The position numbers were made by a program, and so were the translations under genes. This document shows positions 6,741 through 11,003 of a stretch of 11,003 nt of DNA, piece after piece (position 1 is the first letter of the stretch; the number at the start of each line of letters is the position of its first letter). Below the pieces are notes generated by a model. The model had not been told where the DNA came from and made no database searches. It worked only from the letters and a program-made list of their open reading frames with translations. Origin of the DNA: Rhizobacter sp. (lineage in GTDB: Bacteria > Pseudomonadota > Gammaproteobacteria > Burkholderiales > Burkholderiaceae); assembly GCA_014379885.1 (NCBI GenBank), contig JACMKW010000484.1, positions 1-11,003 of the forward strand, given 5' to 3'.

Positions 6741-7628
6741 CTAACTTTCGGTGGGTGTGGCGGTGTCGGCGAACGCCGTCTTGCTGCGCAACAAGGTGGC
6801 AGCCAGGCCCGAACAGACGATGAACAGCATGCCCAGCAAGGCCATCCAGGTGATCTTGTCGTTGAACAACAGCACGCCGTAGACGAACGAAAAGACAATG
6901 CCCAGGTACTGCAGGCTGGCGTTCACCAGCATCTTGCCGGTGCTATAGGCGCGTGTCATCAGCATCTGTGCCGTGGTGGCCAGCACACCCACGGCCAGCA
7001 GCAGCGCGGCGCCGCGCCAGGTGTGGGCGTGAAAACCAGTCCAGAGTGTGGCGAGCGCGCCCAGCATCGCGCCACCGAGGGAAAAGTAGAAAACGATGCG
7101 ATACACCGGTTCACCCGCACGGCCAAGCGCTGTCACCTGCAGGTAGGCGGTGGCGGCGATCATTCCCGACAGCAAACCGATCAGCCCATGCCACAGCTGG
7201 TTCTCTTCGATGGTGGGGCGCAGGATCAAGCCCACGCCCACGAAGCCGAGCAGCACGGTGGCGATTAGCCGGCCGTCCACCCGCGAGGTGCCCAGCATCA
7301 CCGCGCCACCGATGAGAAACAACGCCATCCACACCGACGACATGTAGTTCAGGGTCATCGCGGTGGCCAGTGGCAGGTTGCCGATGGCGTAGAACCACAG
7401 GCCGAGCGCCAGCACGCCGCTCAGGCTGCGCCAGAAATGCATGGACGGCACGGGGGTGCGCAGCGTGCCGCCCTGGCGCCAGGTGAGGAGCGCCAGCGTC
7501 AGCGCGCCCACCATGCCGCGGTAGAACACGATCTCGCCGGTGGCGTAGAGCTCGGAGGCGAGCTTCACGCACACGCTCATGGTGGCGAACAGGAAAGACG
7601 CCAGGATGATCAGTACCGGCGCTGTCAT
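6741..7628 (-). CDS. EamA/DMT family permease
   Basis: A 295-residue inner-membrane protein with about ten hydrophobic helices in two tandem EamA repeats (about 2-137 and 148-280), the standard build of the drug/metabolite transporter superfamily. The charged loop after the first repeat (LRPTIEEN, 136-143) is typical of this group. Members export amino acids, nucleosides or other small metabolites, and a few import; the cargo cannot be read here. The ATG at 7628 is right because the first helix starts at once and homology is absent upstream; a longer open frame to 7826 overlaps the Rieske gene in another frame. Only four bases separate the Rieske stop from this start, and there is no strong ribosome binding site, which suggests translational coupling. 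Confidence 0.92.
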   Translation of the reverse strand: MTAPVLIILASFLFATMSVCVKLASELYATGEIVFYRGMVGALTLALLTWRQGGTLRTPVPSMHFWRSLSGVLALGLWFYAIGNLPLATAMTLNYMSSVWMALFLIGGAVMLGTSRVDGRLIATVLLGFVGVGLILRPTIEENQLWHGLIGLLSGMIAATAYLQVTALGRAGEPVYRIVFYFSLGGAMLGALATLWTGFHAHTWRGAALLLAVGVLATTAQMLMTRAYSTGKMLVNASLQYLGIVFSFVYGVLLFNDKITWMALLGMLFIVCSGLAATLLRSKTAFADTATPTES

Positions 7629-7632
7629 GTTT

Positions 7633-8745
7633 TTAGGCTTTGAAGTGCATCGTGCGGCGGTACCAAACATGGAACTGTTCCATGCCGTCTTCCATCGGCG
7701 ACTGGTAAGGCCCGGCTTCGTTGTCGCCGCGCTCGTGCAGCGCCTTGCGGCCGGCGTCCATGCGCAGGGCGATCTCGTCGTCTTCGACGCAGGTTTCCAT
7801 GTAGGCGGCCTGCTGGGCCTCGACAAACTCGCGCTCGAAAGCGGTGATCTCTTCGGGGTAGAAAAACTCGACCACGTTGAGTGTTTTTTGCGGGCCTTTG
7901 GGGTAGAGCGTGGACACCACCAGCACGTGCGGGTACCACTCGACCATGATGTTCGGGTAGTAGGTGAGCCAGATGGCGCCCTGCTTGGGTGGTTTGCCGT
8001 TGCGAAAGGCCAGCACGGCTTCGTGCCACTTGAGGTACACGTCGGAGCCGGCCTTGGCCAGCGCCTTGTTGGCGCCGACGGTTTGCACGGAGTGGTGGCG
8101 GCCGAACTCCCAGGTGAGGTCGTCGCAGGTGACGAACTGGCTCAGGCCGGGGTGGAAGGGGCCGACGTGGTAGTCCTCGAGGTAGACCTCGATGAAGGTC
8201 TTCCAGTTGTAGTTGCACTCATGCAGCTGCACCTTGTCGAGCACGTAGCCGCTGAAGTCGAAGTCCGCGCGCGGGCCGATGGCGCCCAGCTCGGCCGCCA
8301 CGTCGCGCCCGTTGTCTTCGAAGATCAGGCCGTTCCAGCTGCGTGTTTTGTAGCGGTTGAGGTGCAAGCAGGGGTCTTGCTCAAAATGCGGGGCGCCAAT
8401 GAGCTGGCCCTTCAGGTCATACGTCCAGCGGTGCAGGGGGCAGACGATGTTCTGCCCCGTGTGGCCACGCCCGCGCAGCATCACCGCCTGCCGATGCCGG
8501 CAGACATTGGAGATGAGCTCAATGCCCTGGGCCGTGCGCACCAAGGCGCGGCCCTCACCCTCTTGCGGCAAGGCGTAGTGGTCGCCGATCTCGGGCACAG
8601 CCAGTTCGTGCCCCAGGTAGCGGGGCCCGTGCTGGAAGATGAGCTCCATCTCGCGGCGATGCAGGTCGTCGTCGAAATAGGCTGATACGGGGAGTTGGGG
8701 GCGCTTTTGACCAAGCGCGGGGAGAGCGAGGCTCAGGTCAGACAT
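7633..8745 (-). CDS. Rieske [2Fe-2S] aromatic-ring-hydroxylating-type oxygenase, alpha subunit
   Basis: A 370-residue oxygenase alpha subunit. The Rieske cluster ligands are C82-x-H84 and C102-x2-H105. The catalytic domain holds NWK (180-182), then EDYHVGPFH (190-198), giving the mononuclear iron ligands H193 and H198; the third ligand is probably D322 or D323. At three residues before the first histidine, where naphthalene dioxygenase has the bridging aspartate, this protein has E190, as in carnitine and glycine-betaine type oxygenases (CntA, GbcA). The following D191 could also serve. No beta subunit, ferredoxin or reductase lies in the window, so the electron donor must come from elsewhere. 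The substrate is unknown; an aromatic or a quaternary amine are both open. The ATG at 8745 gives full length. It heads the tightly packed block with the permease and sulfurtransferase. Confidence 0.9.
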   Translation of the reverse strand: MSDLSLALPALGQKRPQLPVSAYFDDDLHRREMELIFQHGPRYLGHELAVPEIGDHYALPQEGEGRALVRTAQGIELISNVCRHRQAVMLRGRGHTGQNIVCPLHRWTYDLKGQLIGAPHFEQDPCLHLNRYKTRSWNGLIFEDNGRDVAAELGAIGPRADFDFSGYVLDKVQLHECNYNWKTFIEVYLEDYHVGPFHPGLSQFVTCDDLTWEFGRHHSVQTVGANKALAKAGSDVYLKWHEAVLAFRNGKPPKQGAIWLTYYPNIMVEWYPHVLVVSTLYPKGPQKTLNVVEFFYPEEITAFEREFVEAQQAAYMETCVEDDEIALRMDAGRKALHERGDNEAGPYQSPMEDGMEQFHVWYRRTMHFKA

Positions 8746-8780
8746 GATCCCGAGGTTTCCTTACAACCGATGTGAACGTG

Positions 8781-8805
8781 CCACCCGTATGAAGCCCGCG
8801 GGTGG
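8781..8805. promoter_or_regulatory. Inverted repeat in the Rieske leader region
   Basis: CCACCCG (8781-8787) and CGGGTGG (8799-8805) form a perfect seven-base inverted repeat around 11 bases. Its near edge is 35 bases upstream of the Rieske start codon. It could be an operator for a dimeric regulator or a hairpin in the 5' leader. No regulator gene is adjacent to support a choice. Confidence 0.3.
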
Positions 8806-8863
8806 GATGTTTTCGCTGCGCACGGCGCGGACGGGGTGAACTCCGTCAGTCAGCGAGGGCGGG

Positions 8864-8869
8864 ATTGTA
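8864..8869 (-). promoter_or_regulatory. Possible -10 box for the Rieske operon
   Basis: The minus strand reads TACAAT, one base from the -10 consensus, about 120 bases upstream of the Rieske start. No good -35 hexamer is seen at 16-18 bases, so this would be a weak or activator-dependent promoter. The leader would include the CCACCCG/CGGGTGG repeat. Confidence 0.3.
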
Positions 8870-8963
8870 ACCATGGGGCAAGCGTGTCTGCCCTGGCCTT
8901 GTCACTTTAGAGGGCTCTCGTTGTCTGGCGCGCCTGTGCAACGCTTTGTGAAGCGTGGCTGAC

Positions 8964-8969
8964 TACAAT
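8964..8969 (+). promoter_or_regulatory. Likely -10 box for xseB-ispA-dxs
   Basis: TACAAT lies 20 bases before the xseB ATG, matching five of six -10 positions. The expected -35 region (around 8941-8946, ACGCTT) is poor. If used, the leader is only about 14 bases, too short for a normal ribosome binding site, which fits the absence of one before xseB. Confidence 0.45.
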
Positions 8970-8989
8970 CTTGACTTTGCCCGCGCACG

Positions 8990-9232
8990 ATGGCCAAAAC
9001 ATCCCCCGCCCCGACTTCCAGCCTGCAGCCCGCCAACTACGAACAGGCCCTGGCCGAGCTCGAAGCCCTGGTGGCGGCCATGGAAGGTGGGCAGTTGCCA
9101 CTCGACGGTCTGCTGCTGAGTTACCGCCGGGGCGCTGATTTGCTGAACTACTGCCACGAGCGTCTTGAAGCCGTGGAGTCGCAGGTCAAGGTGCTCGAAG
9201 ATGGCCAACTGAAGCCTTGGAAGAACGAATGA
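8990..9232 (+). CDS. xseB: Exodeoxyribonuclease VII small subunit
   Basis: This encodes 80 residues, the usual size of XseB, which binds in several copies to XseA to form exonuclease VII, a single-strand-specific DNA nuclease of the cytoplasm. Recognition rests on the family helix-turn-helix core: [18 protein letters not shown] (17-34) followed by [17 protein letters not shown] (36-52) and a final helix to KVLEDG (67-72). The first 15 residues are a flexible Pro/Ser-rich tail. Its stop overlaps the ispA start (ATGA), so the two are translationally coupled. The order xseB-ispA-dxs is a standard arrangement in proteobacteria. xseA is not in the window. Confidence 0.95.
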   Translation: MAKTSPAPTSSLQPANYEQALAELEALVAAMEGGQLPLDGLLLSYRRGADLLNYCHERLEAVESQVKVLEDGQLKPWKNE

Positions 9233-10116
9233 CCCTGGTCGATTTCGAAGCGTGGTCACGCAGCCAGCTCGACACCGTCGAGTCGGCCTTGTCGGCATGG
9301 GTGCCGAGCGCGGCGCCCGCCGGTCTTGGCCAGGCCATGCGTTACGGCGTGCTCGATGGTGGCAAGCGCCTGCGCCCGCTGCTGGTGCTGGCGGCGGCAC
9401 ATGCAGTGCAGGGCGGTTGTGAAGCCGCATTGCGTGCCGCTTGTGCGGTGGAACTGATCCACGCCTATTCGCTGGTGCACGACGACATGCCCTGTATGGA
9501 CAACGACGTGCTGCGGCGGGGCAAGCCCACCGTGCACGTGCAGTTCGGCGAAGCGCAGGCCATGCTGGCGGGCGACGCCATGCAGGCCTTGGCCTTCGAG
9601 GTGCTCACGCCCGATGAAGGTGTGCCACCGGCGCTACAGGCCAAGCTGTGCTCCTTGCTGGCCCGTTCGGCCGGCCACGCCGGCATGGCCGGTGGCCAGG
9701 CCATCGACCTGGCGAGCATTGGCAGGGTGCTCGACGAACAGGCGCTGCGCGACATGCACCACCGCAAGACCGGTGCGCTGTTGCAAGCCAGCGTGCTAAT
9801 GGGCGCCGCCTGTGGCACCACCTCGCCGACGGCCTGGCATGCATTGGCCGACTACGGCGATGCCGTGGGCCTGGCTTTCCAGGTGGTCGACGACATCCTC
9901 GACGTGACCCAGGCGTCCGAGACGCTCGGCAAGACGGCGGGCAAAGACATTCACAACAACAAACCCACTTACGTCACCGCGCTGGGCTTGGACGCCGCGC
10001 AGCGCCACGCCCTCGAGCTGCGCGAAAAAGCGCAAGCTGCGTTGAATCGCAGCGGCTTGGCCGATGTGACCTGGTTGCGCCAGCTGGCCGACAAAGTGGT
10101 GGACAGAGACTGCTGA
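9229..10116 (+). CDS. ispA: Farnesyl diphosphate synthase (polyprenyl synthetase)
   Basis: A 295-residue all-alpha prenyltransferase that condenses dimethylallyl or geranyl diphosphate with isopentenyl diphosphate to give farnesyl diphosphate. Motifs in order: GGKRLRP (44-50); the first aspartate-rich motif DDMPCMD (85-91) with the two-residue insertion of bacterial FPP synthases; RRGKPTVH (96-103); GGQAIDL (155-161); K180-T181; the second aspartate-rich motif DDILD (221-225) after Q218; and K235. The insertion and length point to short-chain (C15) product. The ATG at 9229 overlaps the xseB stop and has GGAAG a few bases upstream; a TTG at 9217 in frame is less likely. dxs begins three bases after its stop. 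Confidence 0.96.
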   Translation: MTLVDFEAWSRSQLDTVESALSAWVPSAAPAGLGQAMRYGVLDGGKRLRPLLVLAAAHAVQGGCEAALRAACAVELIHAYSLVHDDMPCMDNDVLRRGKPTVHVQFGEAQAMLAGDAMQALAFEVLTPDEGVPPALQAKLCSLLARSAGHAGMAGGQAIDLASIGRVLDEQALRDMHHRKTGALLQASVLMGAACGTTSPTAWHALADYGDAVGLAFQVVDDILDVTQASETLGKTAGKDIHNNKPTYVTALGLDAAQRHALELREKAQAALNRSGLADVTWLRQLADKVVDRDC

Positions 10117-10119
10117 AAC

Positions 10120-11003
10120 ATGACTGACAACCTGCTGAACACCATCCAGAGCCCGGCCGACCTGCGCCGGCTGTCGCGCCCTGAGCTCAAGCAGTTGGCC
10201 GTGGAACTGCGCGACTACGTGCTGCAAAGCGTGTCGCAGACCGGTGGGCACTTGTCGTCCAACCTGGGCACGGTGGAGCTGACGATTGCGCTGCACCACG
10301 TGTTCAACACGCCCAAAGACCGCATCGTTTGGGACGTGGGCCACCAGACCTACCCGCACAAGATCCTCACCGGCCGACGCGAGCGCATGGCCACGCTGCG
10401 CCAACTGGGTGGCCTGTCGGGCTTCCCGCGCCGCCCCGAAAGCGAATACGACACTTTTGGCACTGCGCATTCGTCGACCTCGATCTCGGCTGCGCTGGGC
10501 ATGGCAATCGCCGCCAAGATCAAGGGCGAAGACCGCCGCGCTGTGGCCGTGCTCGGCGACGGCGCCATGACCGCCGGCATGGCGTTCGAGGCACTCAACA
10601 ACGCCGGTGTATCGGGCACCAACATGCTGGTGGTGCTGAACGACAACGACATGTCGATCTCGCCGCCGGTGGGCGCGCTCAACCGCTACCTGGCTCGCCT
10701 GATGAGTGGCAAGTTCTACGCCGCTGCCCGCGACACCGCCAAGACCGTGCTGAAGAACGCACCGCCGCTGTTCGAGCTGGCGCGCCGCCTGGAAGAGCAT
10801 GCCAAGGGCATGGTCGTGCCTTGCACCATCTTCGAAGAATTCGGCTTCACCTACTTCGGCCCCATCGACGGCCACGACCTCGATTCACTCATTCCCACCC
10901 TTGAGAACCTGCGCGACATGAAGGGCCCGCTCTTCCTGCACGTGGTCACCAAGAAAGGCATGGGTTACAAGCTGGCCGAAGCCGACCCGGTGGCCTACCA
11001 CGG
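10120..11003 (+). CDS. dxs: 1-deoxy-D-xylulose-5-phosphate synthase, 5' part
   Basis: The gene is cut by the right edge of the window: 294 complete codons are present of the roughly 620-640 normal for Dxs. The enzyme joins pyruvate and glyceraldehyde 3-phosphate with thiamine diphosphate to open the MEP isoprenoid pathway. Visible hallmarks are [12 protein letters not shown] (39-50) with H44, [17 protein letters not shown] (71-87), AHSSTSISA (116-124), and the thiamine-diphosphate/metal motif GDG (146-148) through LNDN (173-176), with D147 and N176 as metal ligands. It aligns closely with E. coli Dxs without gaps of note. The remaining TPP-pyrimidine and C-terminal domains lie outside. It starts three bases after ispA, within which its ribosome binding site must lie. 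Confidence 0.96.
   Translation, partial: MTDNLLNTIQSPADLRRLSRPELKQLAVELRDYVLQSVSQTGGHLSSNLGTVELTIALHHVFNTPKDRIVWDVGHQTYPHKILTGRRERMATLRQLGGLSGFPRRPESEYDTFGTAHSSTSISAALGMAIAAKIKGEDRRAVAVLGDGAMTAGMAFEALNNAGVSGTNMLVVLNDNDMSISPPVGALNRYLARLMSGKFYAAARDTAKTVLKNAPPLFELARRLEEHAKGMVVPCTIFEEFGFTYFGPIDGHDLDSLIPTLENLRDMKGPLFLHVVTKKGMGYKLAEADPVAYH

Noticed and set aside
7629..7826. N-terminal extension of the EamA permease by 66 codons
   Set aside because: It is an out-of-frame shadow of the Rieske C-terminus; the first membrane helix starts right after the ATG at 7628.
7579..8685. Open frame of 368 codons on the plus strand opposite the Rieske gene
   Set aside because: It is a Val/Gly/Leu-rich antisense shadow of a gene with full Rieske and iron-ligand motifs, and has no family resemblance.
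9796..10875. Open frame of 359 codons on the minus strand opposite ispA and dxs
   Set aside because: It is antisense to two clear isoprenoid genes and spans their junction.

Overview
The window looks like chromosome of a high-GC betaproteobacterium, most likely order Burkholderiales and close to the Comamonadaceae/Rubrivivax-Leptothrix group. This rests on GC-rich codon use, the xseB-ispA-dxs gene order, the sequence character of the Ppx, Usp and Rieske proteins, and two dispersed palindromic repeats of types common in such genomes. It is a placement by impression; no search was run. The gene content is ordinary housekeeping plus signalling, with no phage, transposase, CRISPR, rRNA or tRNA gene visible.

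Layout. (1) 1-4089, minus strand: ppx (Ppx/GppA phosphatase) lies downstream of a large membrane-bound GGDEF-EAL protein with six predicted membrane segments and a PAS domain. A hairpin repeat follows ppx. (2) 4090-4452 is a 363-base gap between divergent genes. It has several hairpins and ends in a strong plus-strand intrinsic terminator only 15 bases before the next start codon. (3) 4453-5229, plus strand: a ZIP-family metal transporter. (4) 5230-5375 is a convergent gap filled by a mosaic palindromic repeat with 19-base perfect inverted ends. (5) 5376-8745, minus strand: Rieske oxygenase alpha subunit, EamA-type permease and 3-mercaptopyruvate sulfurtransferase, packed with gaps of 4 and 9 bases. 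A universal stress protein follows with its own likely promoter and an FNR/ANR-like box. (6) 8746-8989 is a divergent promoter region. (7) 8990-11003, plus strand: xseB, ispA and dxs, overlapping or almost touching. dxs runs off the right edge.

How the genes work together. dxs (first step of the MEP isoprenoid route) and ispA (farnesyl diphosphate synthesis) form the usual isoprenoid operon, with the small subunit of exonuclease VII in front. The Rieske-EamA-sulfurtransferase block is probably one transcript and is the least explained unit. The likely oxygenase substrate and permease cargo cannot be read from the sequence. The ppx and GGDEF-EAL genes may be co-transcribed, which would place polyphosphate and cyclic-di-GMP turnover side by side.

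I found no clearly new system. The points most worth following are the terminator-containing leader before the ZIP gene, the Rieske-permease-sulfurtransferase operon with a glutamate at the position of the usual bridging aspartate, and the FNR-like box placed at the sulfurtransferase stop codon in front of the stress-protein gene.
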